From Kribbibacterium absianum (GTDB lineage Bacteria; Actinomycetota; Coriobacteriia; Coriobacteriales; Atopobiaceae): a DNA stretch of 64,000 bases. The stretch covers positions 214,321-278,320 of the forward strand of contig NZ_JASJEX010000004.1 in assembly GCF_030067705.1 (NCBI RefSeq), read 5' to 3'. Within the stretch, counting starts at the first letter, position 1. Each line of letters starts with the position of its first letter. Position numbers and translations under genes: made by a program. Below the pieces are notes generated by a model that was not told where the DNA came from, made no database searches, and saw nothing but the letters and a program-made list of their open reading frames with translations. Shown here piece after piece: positions 47,824 to 61,167 of this stretch.

Positions 47824-48813
47824 ATGTCCCTGATCGTCACCGGCCTGTGGGCCCACGCGCTGTACTGCTGCTGCGGGTACGCGATCCAGCCCGTCAAGAC
47901 GCGCGAGGCGCGACGCGCGCTCGCACAATCCGACCACTACGAGGAGGACCTCGCGCTCTTTGCCTGCACCCAGGCGATGAAGTTCTCGACGCCGCTGGCC
48001 TTGACCCTGAACGCGTGCCAGGAGGGCCACCGGCCGCTCTTCCTCGGGTCCGACCTGCCCGAGGGAATCGAGGACTTCCCGTTCCCGCCCGTCGAGATCC
48101 TGGTGAAGGAGGATGCCGCTCCGCTGGAGGACCCGTCCGCCGCCTGCCACGTGGCCCCCTTTCGTGGAACGGCCGAGAAGGTCCTCCGGCGCCTCGCGTT
48201 CAACGGCCCGCGCCGGAGGTGGCCCGAGATCTACGTGACGGCGCCCGAGTACCAGTTCGTCCAGGCGGCGCAGCGGCGGAGCCCCGTGCAGGCGGCGCTC
48301 ATGGGCGCGGGGCTGAGCGGCTTTTATCGGGCTCGCCCAGACTACCCGGAAGGGTGCACGGCTCCCGAGGACCCGCTGATGACCAAGGAATCGGCCACGC
48401 GTTTCATCGCCGCATGGCCCGACGCCGACGAGGCCGAGAAGGCCCGCTCCGCGCTGGCGATCATGCCCGAGCGCGCACGGCTCGCGCCCATCGCCTCCAC
48501 CGCGCTGTTGCTCTGTCTGCCCGAGGAACAGGGCGGTTACGGATTGGAATGGCCGGAGCTTAGCGCCAAGCCGGAGCTCACGCCCGAGGCCCGGGAGGTT
48601 CTCGACAACGGAGGCACCAAGGACGAGGTCAGCGCGGCCTTGGGCGTCGATGTGCTGCACGTGGGGCTCGAGGACTTCGAGACCGTGGAGGGGCTGGACC
48701 GTCTCGTGCAGGAGCACCTGGCGCCCGCGTTGGGCGCGGGCAAGCGGCATCCCAATCGAGAGAAGCAGCGGGCGCTGCACCGTGAGGTGATGGGCCCGCA
48801 CTGGTGGTGGTGA
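47824..48813 (+). CDS. Unknown protein, paralogue of the next gene (motif lost)
   Basis: A 329-residue protein that I do not recognise by family. It aligns in parts with the protein at 48990: YVTAPEYQFVQAA near 137-149 against YIASPELQFLEAS, GFYRARPD against SYELRPD, QGGYGLEWPELSAKP against FGGYGLDGFSVNP, and a shared C-terminal tail ending in MGPHWWW / LGTHLFW. Between GGYGL and the tail it lacks the VEYDS...H...RR stretch of its partner. The N-terminus has an unusual LYCCCGYAI. GAGAGGAG precedes the ATG. No signal peptide. Possibly a degenerated nuclease-like or antitoxin-like protein; function unknown. Confidence 0.6.
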   Translation: MSLIVTGLWAHALYCCCGYAIQPVKTREARRALAQSDHYEEDLALFACTQAMKFSTPLALTLNACQEGHRPLFLGSDLPEGIEDFPFPPVEILVKEDAAPLEDPSAACHVAPFRGTAEKVLRRLAFNGPRRRWPEIYVTAPEYQFVQAAQRRSPVQAALMGAGLSGFYRARPDYPEGCTAPEDPLMTKESATRFIAAWPDADEAEKARSALAIMPERARLAPIASTALLLCLPEEQGGYGLEWPELSAKPELTPEAREVLDNGGTKDEVSAALGVDVLHVGLEDFETVEGLDRLVQEHLAPALGAGKRHPNREKQRALHREVMGPHWWW

Positions 48814-48828
48814 AGGGCCGACCCCGCT

Positions 48829-48939
48829 CACATTGCAACTGTGACTGACATCGCAACTCTCAGAGCTGTGGCGCTCAAATCCGCCATCCGAGCCGCCAGG
48901 AAGGCAGGTTTCGTCCCTGGTGAAATCAGAGTTGCAATG
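48829..48939. repeat. GCAACT inverted element 1
   Basis: CACATTGCAACT (48829-48840) faces CAGAGTTGCAATG (48927-48939) about 87 bp away; a third GCAACT copy lies at 48853. The element sits between the two paralogous genes, upstream of the second one. The same end words recur at 50033-50150. Confidence 0.6.
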
Positions 48940-48989
48940 CCAAGCAGCTTCAGAACGCCAATCTCAAACCGCGGCCCGAAAGGGGTCTC

Positions 48990-50024
48990 ATGACAACCAT
49001 CCTCGGCGGCATCGTCGCCCATGGCGCGCTCGTGACCCAGCAGCCTTTGGTGCCCGTGAGCAGCGAAGAGGCGCGCGACGCATGGGCGGAATCCCGAGTG
49101 TCCCTCAAGGGGCTCAAACGCCTCAAGAAGTCCCGGCTGCTCGATGCCGTTCTGCCAGTGACAAGGGCTCTCCTGGGTGCACCGTCGCTCCAGAAGGACC
49201 AGATACCCCTGAACCTGTGGGTCGACTGCGTCCGCAAGTCCCACGCCTCCAAGAAGGCCGAGATCCACGCCCGGCCCCAGCAATGGGCCGGGCGCTCGCT
49301 CCTTCGACTGTGGCCTGAGGCCGGAGAGCCCTTCTCGAAAGACGGGGTCTACATCGCGTCGCCTGAGCTGCAGTTTCTCGAGGCAAGCCGCCGACTCGGC
49401 ATCATTGAACTCGTCCTTCTCGGAAACTGGATGTGCGGCAGCTATGAGCTCCGGCCGGACCTTTCGTGGGGCTTCCTCTCAAAGGAGACCGCATGGACCA
49501 CGAAGGCGAGCCTCGAAGCCATGGTCGCAGGACTGGGACGCACGCGCGGTCTGCGCACCGCGCGTGAAGCTGCCCCGCTCCTGACCGATGGATGCGCGTC
49601 GCCGGAAGAGGCCGCTCTTGCCCCGATTCTCGGGTGGATGCCTGAGTTCGGGGGGTACGGGTTGGACGGCTTCTCGGTCAACCCCACGATGAGCTTGACC
49701 GAAGCGGGACGGCGCGTCTATCGAAGGACAACCGCGAGACCGGACTTCTTCTACCCCGCGTCATGGTTCGATGTGGAGTACGACAGCGGTCTTGGGCACC
49801 GAACTCCCGAGAGGATGGCCTCCGACGTCAAACGACGATCGGCTCTTGAACTCTCGGGCGTCAAGCTGCTCCCGCTGGTACCGGAGGTGCTCTACGACAA
49901 AGGCGCCATGGACGAGTTCGCCAGGAGGCTGGCCGAGAGACTGGGGCGCAGCTACCGTGCACCCGATCTGCCTGCCCAAACAGAACTCCGCCGTATAGGG
50001 CTCGGGACGCACCTCTTTTGGTGA
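48990..50024 (+). CDS. Unknown protein with Vsr/DUF559-like nuclease motif
   Basis: A cytosolic 344-residue protein. The N-terminal two thirds contain the blocks shared with the preceding gene (YIASPELQFLEAS at 121-133, EEAALAPILGWMPEFGGYGL at 207-225 cited as a span). The C-terminal third has FFYPASWFDVEYDSGLGH, then a D..RR.A pattern, LSGVKLLPL: residues E263, D265, H270, D279 and R282-R283. This resembles the Vsr/DUF559-type endonuclease fold seen in AbiEi-like and related proteins. The match is by eye only. GAAAGGGG precedes the ATG. The gene is bracketed by two GCAACT elements. Confidence 0.6.
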   Translation: MTTILGGIVAHGALVTQQPLVPVSSEEARDAWAESRVSLKGLKRLKKSRLLDAVLPVTRALLGAPSLQKDQIPLNLWVDCVRKSHASKKAEIHARPQQWAGRSLLRLWPEAGEPFSKDGVYIASPELQFLEASRRLGIIELVLLGNWMCGSYELRPDLSWGFLSKETAWTTKASLEAMVAGLGRTRGLRTAREAAPLLTDGCASPEEAALAPILGWMPEFGGYGLDGFSVNPTMSLTEAGRRVYRRTTARPDFFYPASWFDVEYDSGLGHRTPERMASDVKRRSALELSGVKLLPLVPEVLYDKGAMDEFARRLAERLGRSYRAPDLPAQTELRRIGLGTHLFW

Positions 50025-50032
50025 CCGAACAA

Positions 50033-50150
50033 CACATTGCAACTCTGGGCAGGTCTCATATTGGGCATTTGGAGTGTCGAAGCTCTGGAACCGCCATCTC
50101 AGGCGCTAGATGGCGGTTCCAGAGCACTGCTCGTTCAGAGCTGCAATGTG
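50033..50150. repeat. GCAACT inverted element 2 with 18-bp hairpin
   Basis: The ends CACATTGCAACTCTG (50033-50047) and CAGAGCTGCAATGTG (50136-50150) are inverted copies with one mismatch. Inside, GCTCTGGAACCGCCATCT (50082-50099) and AGATGGCGGTTCCAGAGC (50108-50125) are perfect 18-bp arms with an 8-base loop. The 118-bp element is just past the second paralogue, with no coding capacity; it may be a MITE-like insertion or a terminator/regulatory element. Confidence 0.7.
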
Positions 50151-50188
50151 AAGCCAACGCCGCAGCGCGAGGGCAATCGGCCGCCGCG

Positions 50189-52843
<2,655 letters not shown>

Positions 52844-52904
52844 TGGAGAGCCTCCCGGGAACGTGGGTGTGCAGCCAAGTCTAGCCGTACCGACGCCGAG
52901 AGCC

Positions 52905-53834
52905 CTAGAGCAGCTTCTTGCGCTTGAAGTAGACGATCTCGACCACCACGATCGCAACGACCACGCAGACGATGAGCGGGTAGCCCCAAGGCTCGGTCAG
53001 AAGCGGCATGTGCGCGAAGTTCATGCCGAACCAACCGGTCAAGAGCGTGAGCGGCAGGAACAGCACGGTCACGATGGTGAGGATCTGCATCACGTCGTTC
53101 TGCTTGGAGCCGATCTGCGCCATGTGCATCTCGCGCAGCTGCATGCTGTACTCGTGGAGCGTGGAGGAGACCGACGCCAGACGCTCGGCGTCCCGATGCG
53201 TGACGGAGAAGTCCTTCACGGACGCGGGCAAGAGCAGGCCGTTCTCGTTCTCTGTAAGGTCGTCGGCCACGGTCATGAGCTGCCGGTAGTAGGAGCCGAG
53301 CTTGAGCACCTTGCGACGGTAGTCGAGCAGGCGCTGGTTGATCTCGTCGTCCGTGAGGCGGTCCTCCAGGATACCCTCCTCCATGGCCTCCATCTCGTCC
53401 TCGAGCCCCTCCATGTAGGACTGGTCGCCCTTGGTGAGGACGCGGAGGAACTCGTAGAGGCAATAGGCCGGGGTCCGCTCGCGCAAGGGTGCGCCCTCGG
53501 AGAGCGCCTTGAACGCCGTCTTGGCCGTGCCCGTGCCGTCGAGGAACACGAGCGCGTGACGGTTCATGAAGAACGAGAACGCGATGGGCTCGTCGTCGCC
53601 GGTGACCTTCGAGGGCACGGCGAAGGAGCCGATGAAGCAGTCCTGGTACGTGTTGAGGTAGGTGTTCTCGATGGGCTCGAGCGTGGCGAGGCTCGCGACG
53701 TGCCCGGTGGCCAGCGGCGGGTACTCGTCCTTCTCGGACGGGTCGCAGACCACCACGCGGCACACGTCCTCCGGGATGGACTGCCAGCTCTCGGTGGGCT
53801 TGAGGGACTCTTCGATGGCATAGGCAACGGCCAC
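52905..53834 (-). CDS. corA: CorA-family magnesium transporter
   Basis: Membrane channel of 309 residues. A large cytoplasmic N-terminal domain with a long helix (YRRKVLKLGSYYRQLMTVADDL and after) leads into two C-terminal membrane segments. The selectivity motif YGMN appears as FGMNFAHMP in GWFGMNF near 275. It moves Mg2+ (or Co2+, Ni2+) down its gradient. The GTG at 53834 follows TTGGAG. It lies 99 bp downstream of the TrpZ-type ATPase gene, behind a terminator-like stem, and so is likely separately expressed. Confidence 0.9.
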   Translation of the reverse strand: MAVAYAIEESLKPTESWQSIPEDVCRVVVCDPSEKDEYPPLATGHVASLATLEPIENTYLNTYQDCFIGSFAVPSKVTGDDEPIAFSFFMNRHALVFLDGTGTAKTAFKALSEGAPLRERTPAYCLYEFLRVLTKGDQSYMEGLEDEMEAMEEGILEDRLTDDEINQRLLDYRRKVLKLGSYYRQLMTVADDLTENENGLLLPASVKDFSVTHRDAERLASVSSTLHEYSMQLREMHMAQIGSKQNDVMQILTIVTVLFLPLTLLTGWFGMNFAHMPLLTEPWGYPLIVCVVVAIVVVEIVYFKRKKLL

Positions 53835-53854
53835 GGCGGCTCCAATGACGAGAA

Positions 53855-53883
53855 GGCCGGCCGACCCAGAAGGTCAACCGGCC
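53855..53883 (-). terminator. Terminator after the TrpZ-type gene
   Basis: GGCCGGCCGACC (53855-53866) pairs with GGTCAACCGGCC (53872-53883), 12 bp including two GU pairs on the minus-strand RNA, with a 5-base loop and TTCTC after it. Confidence 0.7.
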
Positions 53884-53933
53884 ATGAGCGGTCGCTTCCT
53901 ATGTCCCCGAAATCGCGCGCGGCAGTCCCCGTG

Positions 53934-54782
53934 CTAGCCCAAGAGCATGCGGTCGTTGTCGAACGCCTGGCCCGAGACCTCCTCGAACTTCTCGAGCAGG
54001 TCCGCCACCACGAGGGCGTCCTTCTCGGCGCCGCGCACGTCGTAGATCACGCGGCCCTCGCTCATCATGATCAGACGGTTGCCCAGCTTGAGGGCGTCGG
54101 TCATGTTGTGCGTCACCATGAGCGCCGTGAGGCCCTCGCCCTCCACGATCTCGCGGATCAGCGTGGTAACCTTGGCCGCCGTGGCCGGGTCGAGCGCCGC
54201 GGTGGGCTCGTCCAGGAGCAGCACGTCCGGGCGCTTGAGGGTTGCCATCAGCAGCGTCAGGGCCTGACGCTGGCCGCCGGACAGAAGGCCCACCTTGCTG
54301 GACAGTCGACCCTCGAGCCCGAGGCCCAGCGTGCCGAGCTTCTCCTTGAAGAGCGCGCGCTCCTCGGCCGTCACGCCCCGCTGCAGGCCGCGGCGCGTGC
54401 CGCGACGGTACGCGAGGGCCATGTTCTCGACGATCTGCATGTCCGAGGCGGTGCCCCGCATCGGGTCCTGGAACACCCGGCCGAGGTACCGGGCACGCTG
54501 GGGCTCGGCGTCCAGCGAGACGTCGGTGCCGTCGATCACCACGGTGCCGCCGTCCGGCAGGAACACGCCCGCGATCAGGTTGAGAAGCGTCGACTTGCCC
54601 GCGCCGTTGCCGCCGATGATGGTCACGAAGTCGCCGCGGTCGATCGTGAGGTCCATCGGCCAGATGGCGACCTTCTCGTTGGCGGTGCCGCGGTTGAAGG
54701 TCTTGGACACGCGCGTGAGCTTGAGCATGGGGTCCGCGGCCGAGGCCTGCGGCTGCGGGGCCTGGGTCCTCTCGTTAGCCAT
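53934..54782 (-). CDS. ABC transporter ATPase (TrpZ type)
   Basis: Cytosolic ATPase of 282 residues. Walker A GGNGAGKSTLLN is near 57-68, VFQDPMRGTASDMQIVENM gives the Q-loop (the DP-GTA variant is typical of this subfamily), signature LSGGQRQALTLLMA, Walker B VLLLDEPTAALDP and MVTHNMTDAL. It works with the permease and binding protein upstream. The family is called TrpXYZ from a putative tryptophan importer; tyrosine and other ligands are known or proposed for relatives. It overlaps the permease stop by 8 bp. Confidence 0.88.
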   Translation of the reverse strand: MANERTQAPQPQASAADPMLKLTRVSKTFNRGTANEKVAIWPMDLTIDRGDFVTIIGGNGAGKSTLLNLIAGVFLPDGGTVVIDGTDVSLDAEPQRARYLGRVFQDPMRGTASDMQIVENMALAYRRGTRRGLQRGVTAEERALFKEKLGTLGLGLEGRLSSKVGLLSGGQRQALTLLMATLKRPDVLLLDEPTAALDPATAAKVTTLIREIVEGEGLTALMVTHNMTDALKLGNRLIMMSEGRVIYDVRGAEKDALVVADLLEKFEEVSGQAFDNDRMLLG

Positions 54783-55701
54783 CGATGGTCGCCCCCTCCC
54801 TTTGGTAGGAATGCTTCTGGCGCCAGCGGCCGGTCAGGTACGGGACACCGAGCGCGACGGCCACGATGACGGCCGTGAAGAGCTTCATGTCGTTCGCGTC
54901 GAGGCCGAGCTGCAGCACGATGGCGCGGATCAGGAAGTACGCCGCCGAGCCGATCACGGCGTACACGAGGCGGCTCCCGAACGCGCTCGGCTTGCCGGGC
55001 GTCACATGGCGCAGCGCCTCGCCGATCACGATGGACGCCAGGCCGATCACGATGGCTCCGGTGCCCATGCCCACGTCGGCGTACTTCTGCGACTGGCACA
55101 CGAGCGCGCCCGACAGCGCGACGAGGCCGTTGGAGAGCATCACGGCGATGAGGATCGTGACGCGGGTGTCGACGCCGAGCGCGCGCACCATGTCGTGGTT
55201 GTTGCCTGTGGCGCGGATCGCCGAGCCGATCTCGGTCCCGAAGAACCAGTAGAGCGCGCCCACCACGATCGCGGCCATCGCCACGCCCACGATGAGCACC
55301 GAGACGTCGCGCGGGAGACCGGTCCAGTCCGTGACGTCGGTGTAGATGGTCCGCGTGTTGAGCAGCGGGATGTTGGACTTGCCCATGATGCGCAGGTTCA
55401 CCGACCACAGGCCGATCATCGTCAGGATGCCGGCGAGAATGGCGGGGATGTTGAGCAGCGCGTGCATAAGGCCGGTGACACCGCCGGCAAGGCAGCCCGC
55501 GACGAACGCGATCAGCAGGGCGAGCCAAGGGTCCATTCCGCTGGTCATGACCGCCGTGGCGGCCACGCAGCCGCCCAACGCGAACGTGCCGTCCACGGAC
55601 AGGTCCGCGATGTCCAGCAGCTTGTACGTGATGTACACGCCCAGGATCATGACGCCCCACAGGATTCCCTGCGTGATGGCGCTGAAAAGGGCACTGGCCA
55701 C
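54775..55701 (-). CDS. ABC transporter permease (TrpY type)
   Basis: Membrane permease of 308 residues, RbsC/LivH-like. FSAITQGILWGVMILGVYIT is the first helix, then DIADLSVDGTFALGGCVAA and the LLNIPAILAGILTMIGLWS block, with AIRATGNNHDMVRALGVDT as the cytoplasmic loop. These are hallmarks of the TrpY subfamily. GTG at 55701 is chosen because AAGGAGG lies just upstream; an ATG at 55716 would put that site inside the gene. A hairpin separates it from the binding-protein gene. Confidence 0.85.
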   Translation of the reverse strand: MASALFSAITQGILWGVMILGVYITYKLLDIADLSVDGTFALGGCVAATAVMTSGMDPWLALLIAFVAGCLAGGVTGLMHALLNIPAILAGILTMIGLWSVNLRIMGKSNIPLLNTRTIYTDVTDWTGLPRDVSVLIVGVAMAAIVVGALYWFFGTEIGSAIRATGNNHDMVRALGVDTRVTILIAVMLSNGLVALSGALVCQSQKYADVGMGTGAIVIGLASIVIGEALRHVTPGKPSAFGSRLVYAVIGSAAYFLIRAIVLQLGLDANDMKLFTAVIVAVALGVPYLTGRWRQKHSYQREGATIDG

Positions 55702-55723
55702 GAGGCCTCCTTCCATAAGGGAA

Positions 55724-55750
55724 GGCGCGCGGGCACCCGGCCCGCGCGCC
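55724..55750 (-). terminator. Hairpin between TrpX- and TrpY-type genes
   Basis: GGCGCGCGGG (55724-55733) and CCCGCGCGCC (55741-55750) form a perfect 10-bp stem with a 7-base loop. Only TTCCCTT follows. As in the liv and glu operons, it probably reduces expression of the downstream genes relative to the binding protein. Confidence 0.7.
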
Positions 55751-55789
55751 TCACCAACGAGCTCTCAAACGAGCCCCTCTGTGCGAGGG

Positions 55790-56797
55790 CTACTCACCAA
55801 TACCGGAGACGTCGATGCCGAGCGTCGCCGCGGTCTCCTCGTTCACAACGAATTTAAGGTCGTCGCCCGAGAGGTACTCAATGGGCATGTCCGCCGGCTT
55901 CTCACCCTCGACAAGGATGCGGACCGCCATCTCGCCGGCCTTGTAGCCCAGGTCGTAGTAGTTGAGGGAGTAGGTGGCGAGGCCGCCCTGCTCCACCATG
56001 TTCTCCTCGCCGCAGATGGTGGGGATGCCGTTGTCGTTGGCGACCATGGCGACGGTGGCCATGCCGGCGGCGATGGTGTTGTCGGTGGGCGCGTAGATGG
56101 CGTCCACCTTGCCGGCCATCGACTCCACGACCTGCTGGATCTCGTTGGAGCTGGAGACCGTGTAGCGCTCGGTGGCAAGGCCGGCGGCAGCGCAGGCCTC
56201 CTCGGCCATCTTCGCCTGGAGCTCGGAGTTGGCCTCGGCCGAGCAGAACAGGACGCCGACGGTCTTGGCATCCGGGACCAGCTTGAGGAGCAGGTCGATC
56301 TGGTCGGTCACGGGGTTCAGGTCCGAGGTGCCGGTGACGTTGCCGCCCGGGGCGTCGTTGCTCTCCACGAGGCCGGACTCCGCGAAGTCGGTGATGGCCG
56401 TGCCGACGATGGGGATGGTGTCCGTCGCACCGGCGGCGGCCTGGGCAGCCGGCGTCGCAATGGCGAGGATGAGGTCGTCGCCGTCGCTCACGAGCTTGGA
56501 GGCGATGGTCTGGCAGGCAGCCTGGTCGTTCTGGGCGTTCTGCTGGTCGATGGTGTAGGAGATCCCGGAGTCGTCGAGCGCCTTGACGAAGCCCTCGTTG
56601 GCGGCGTCGAGGGCATTGTGCTCCACGAGCTGGATCACGCCGATCTTGTAGGTGGCGCCGTCCGCCGCGGCCGTGGTCTCGGCCTCCGCCTCGGCGGAGT
56701 TGTTCGCGCCGCCGTTGCCGCCGCACGCGCCGAGCGTGACGGCCATGCCGCCGGCGATGACCAGCTGGCCGAAGTTCCTACGGGTGATGAGTGCCAT
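55790..56797 (-). CDS. ABC substrate-binding lipoprotein (TrpX type)
   Basis: Extracytoplasmic binding protein of 335 residues, PF04392-like family. Twin-arginine start (MALITRRNFGQLV), hydrophobic core, lipobox GAC at residue 25, then an Ala/Glu-rich linker. The mature part has KIGVIQLVEHNALDAANEGF, LAIATPAAQAA, IPIVGTAITD, GTSDLNPV, VGVLFCSAEANSE and IPTICGEENMVEQGG, all standard in this family. GGGGGA precedes the ATG. No T-box could be recognised in the 244 bp upstream, so regulation by amino-acid charging is not supported. Confidence 0.87.
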   Translation of the reverse strand: MALITRRNFGQLVIAGGMAVTLGACGGNGGANNSAEAEAETTAAADGATYKIGVIQLVEHNALDAANEGFVKALDDSGISYTIDQQNAQNDQAACQTIASKLVSDGDDLILAIATPAAQAAAGATDTIPIVGTAITDFAESGLVESNDAPGGNVTGTSDLNPVTDQIDLLLKLVPDAKTVGVLFCSAEANSELQAKMAEEACAAAGLATERYTVSSSNEIQQVVESMAGKVDAIYAPTDNTIAAGMATVAMVANDNGIPTICGEENMVEQGGLATYSLNYYDLGYKAGEMAVRILVEGEKPADMPIEYLSGDDLKFVVNEETAATLGIDVSGIGE

Positions 56798-56946
56798 AAC
56801 GTCCCCCTGTCTCGACCTCCCTTTTCAGGAAGGCTCAATATCCGTTCGGCCTTTGTACAACAGCGGCGCACGCCATGCGCACGCGGAAGGAGCTGCTGTG
56901 ACGGCACCGAAATAGTGTTGAAAACACAGGACAGCATCGAAAGAGA

Positions 56947-56998
56947 ACAAGGGCCTGGCACCGTTCCTCACCTGTCGCGAAGCGTGCCCGGCCCTTGT
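56947..56998 (-). terminator. Terminator-like stem after glnN
   Basis: ACAAGGGCC (56947-56955) pairs with GGCCCTTGT (56990-56998). One mismatch later, GGCAC (56957-56961) pairs with GTGCC (56984-56988). TTCTCTTTC follows on the minus strand. It is 44 bp past the glnN stop. Confidence 0.7.
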
Positions 56999-57041
56999 CA
57001 TCGACGGCGCGCCCCAGCCACGGGCGCCCGTTCTCGGTCCT

Positions 57042-59129
<2,088 letters not shown>

Positions 59130-59153
59130 GGCTGGGCCTCGCTTTCGTCCGTT

Positions 59154-59171
59154 GGCCGGCCTCTGCCGGCC
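59154..59171. promoter_or_regulatory. Leader hairpin upstream of glnN
   Basis: GGCCGGC (59154-59160) and GCCGGCC (59165-59171) form a perfect 7-bp stem with a CTCT loop, 25 bp upstream of the glnN start. It may modulate translation. Confidence 0.4.
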
Positions 59172-59323
59172 GCTCACGGGATTCAAACCTAGTGTCCCTC
59201 TGTTTCGGTGGGTTTTCGGCATCAGGGCATCCCTGTGCTGTAGCGGCATCGAAACTGAAGCGAAAAGCACCGTGCGCGGCCGCGAAACGCAGGCACGCCC
59301 GAGCCACATACAACAGAACCCGA

Positions 59324-59365
59324 CGGGTCCTGACCCATGGATGGAATTCGATGAGTCGGGACCCG
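59324..59365 (-). terminator. Terminator-like stem after the lactate permease gene
   Basis: CGGGTCCTGAC (59324-59334) pairs with GTCGGGACCCG (59355-59365) over 11 bp with one GU pair and a 20-base loop. It lies 17 bp past the permease stop. T-content afterwards is modest. Confidence 0.55.
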
Positions 59366-59381
59366 ACGGGCGATGTCACGG

Positions 59382-60938
59382 TCAGGCGACAAACAGGCTC
59401 CCCACGAAGCAGACGAGCATCATGCCGAGCACATAGACGACGAAGTACGGCAGCACCTTGGAGAAGATCACCGAGTCCTCGCCGTTGCAATCGCAGGCCG
59501 CCGAGCCGATCGCGATGGACTGCGGGCTCAGCATCTTGCCGGCCGAGACGCCCACCATGTTGGCGGCCGCCAGCCAGTAGGGGTTCGCCCCGATCGCGTT
59601 GGCCGCGTTGAGCTGCACTTGGCCGAACAGCACCGCCGAGTTGGTGCCGGAGCCCGTGACGAACGTCCCGAGGGCGCCGAGCACCGGGGCCATGAGCGGG
59701 TACATCGCGCCGAGCGCGCTCACGAAGAACGCCGAGATGTCGCCGATCATGCCCGAGTAGCTCATGATCTTCGCGAGGGCCAGCACGGAGAGCATCGTCG
59801 CCACGGTCTTGGCCATCTGCTTGCAGGTGCCCCAGAGCACGGAGCCTATCTCGCCCCAGCTCGCGTGCTGGATGAGGCCGCCGACGATGCCGCAGATCAG
59901 GATCAGGACGCCCGGCGTGTTGATCCACTTGAACGTGAGGCTCCCCGGGTTCTCGCCGGTGTAGAAGGTCACGGTGGACTGCACCGAGGAGAGCGGGCTC
60001 GCGATGAACGGCACGAGCGGGCTCGTGAGCAGCAGCACCACGAAGATGAGGATGAACGGCGACCAGGCACGGAGGGCCTCCCCCACCGTGAAGCTCGTGG
60101 CGCCCTCGGGCAGCGCGTCCACCTGGTACTCCTCGGGCACCTCTCGGCCGCTCATGCGCATGCCGAAGAGGAACGTGCACACGAGCGAGCAGACCGCGCC
60201 CACAATGACGGGCAGGTCCGCGCCCACGAACGCCGCCGTGATGTACTCGGGAACGAGGAACGTGAGGCCGGCGACGAGCGTGATGGGCCACATGCCCTTC
60301 ATGCCCTTCACGCCGCCGCCGACGAGCATGACCATCAGGATGGGGCTCAGAATCACGAACGGCGACACCTGGAGGGTCTGCGTCGCGGAAAGCGTCGTGA
60401 CATCGAGGCCGGTGAGCGAGGCCAGGGTGTTGCTGGGGATGCCCACGGAGCCGAACATCGTGGGGGTGCCGTTCGCGAGGCAGCAAGCGACGATCGCCGT
60501 CACCGGCTTGAGCCCGAGCGCGCAGAGCATCGACGCCGGGATCGCGATCGCGGAGCCGAAGCCGGCCATGCCCTCGAGGAAACCGCCGAAGCACCAGCCG
60601 ATCAGCAGCACGAGGACGCGACGGTCGCTCGAGACGGACATCAGCATGGCCTTGATCGTCTCCATCGCACCCGTGTGCACGGTGAGGTTGTACGTGAAGA
60701 CCGCCGCGATGATCACGATGCAGATGGGCCAGAGGGCCATCGCGAAGCCCTCGATGGCGGCCGTGGCAGCGTTGAGTGCCGGCATCTGCCAGATGAGGAG
60801 CGCCTCGACCACGGTGATGACGAGGGCGCCGAACGCCGCGGTGTAGGCCTCCCACTTGAGGGCCGTCAGCGCGACGATGAGCCAAATGATGGGCAGGAGC
60901 GCGAGAACAAACATGCCGAAGAGCGCTATCGTGACCAA
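59382..60938 (-). CDS. L-lactate permease (LldP/LctP family)
   Basis: Membrane transporter of 518 residues with about 13 hydrophobic segments. Diagnostic blocks are AGFGSAIAIPASMLCALGL, GVIGPSNTL-like VGIPSNTLASLTGL, LGTFVTGSGTNSAVLFGQVQ (span) and the LSPQSIAIGSAA motif near the C-terminus, all typical of lactate permeases. It moves lactate or glycolate with protons. The start is uncertain: TTG at 60938 has AAGGAG directly against it, and ATG at 60914 has no site. The direct repeat AGGCTC lies just upstream. Lactate import or export in the host gut is the likely use. Confidence 0.85.
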   Translation of the reverse strand: MVTIALFGMFVLALLPIIWLIVALTALKWEAYTAAFGALVITVVEALLIWQMPALNAATAAIEGFAMALWPICIVIIAAVFTYNLTVHTGAMETIKAMLMSVSSDRRVLVLLIGWCFGGFLEGMAGFGSAIAIPASMLCALGLKPVTAIVACCLANGTPTMFGSVGIPSNTLASLTGLDVTTLSATQTLQVSPFVILSPILMVMLVGGGVKGMKGMWPITLVAGLTFLVPEYITAAFVGADLPVIVGAVCSLVCTFLFGMRMSGREVPEEYQVDALPEGATSFTVGEALRAWSPFILIFVVLLLTSPLVPFIASPLSSVQSTVTFYTGENPGSLTFKWINTPGVLILICGIVGGLIQHASWGEIGSVLWGTCKQMAKTVATMLSVLALAKIMSYSGMIGDISAFFVSALGAMYPLMAPVLGALGTFVTGSGTNSAVLFGQVQLNAANAIGANPYWLAAANMVGVSAGKMLSPQSIAIGSAACDCNGEDSVIFSKVLPYFVVYVLGMMLVCFVGSLFVA

Positions 60939-61075
60939 CTCCTTGAGCCTGGGTTTTTTGAGCCTCGCCCATCCTACGCTGGTTCTTCTTCAGGAGTGGG
61001 CGCCGTCCGCGGGTCTCCATACTGGCGCATCAGTGCGGGCGGGGCGCCGCACCAGGCCGCCGCCCGCTCGAACGG

Positions 61076-61114
61076 CGAGACCCCGCGGGCCTTCTCGGCC
61101 GGCGCGGGGTCTCG
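61076..61114 (-). terminator. Hairpin between hdeD-like gene and lactate permease
   Basis: CGAGACCCCGCG (61076-61087) and CGCGGGGTCTCG (61103-61114) are perfect 12-bp arms with a 15-base loop, 54 bp past the HdeD-family stop. No T-run, so termination may be weak or factor-dependent. Confidence 0.65.
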
Positions 61115-61167
61115 GGATTCCTCCGACGGCCGGGACGGCCGCCGGTGGGACGTTGTGGCAGGGCAGA

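Noticed and set aside
56798..57041. T-box leader before the TrpX-type gene
   Set aside because: No TGGNACC-like T-box sequence and no specifier-like stem were found. The only clear structure there is the glnN terminator stem.
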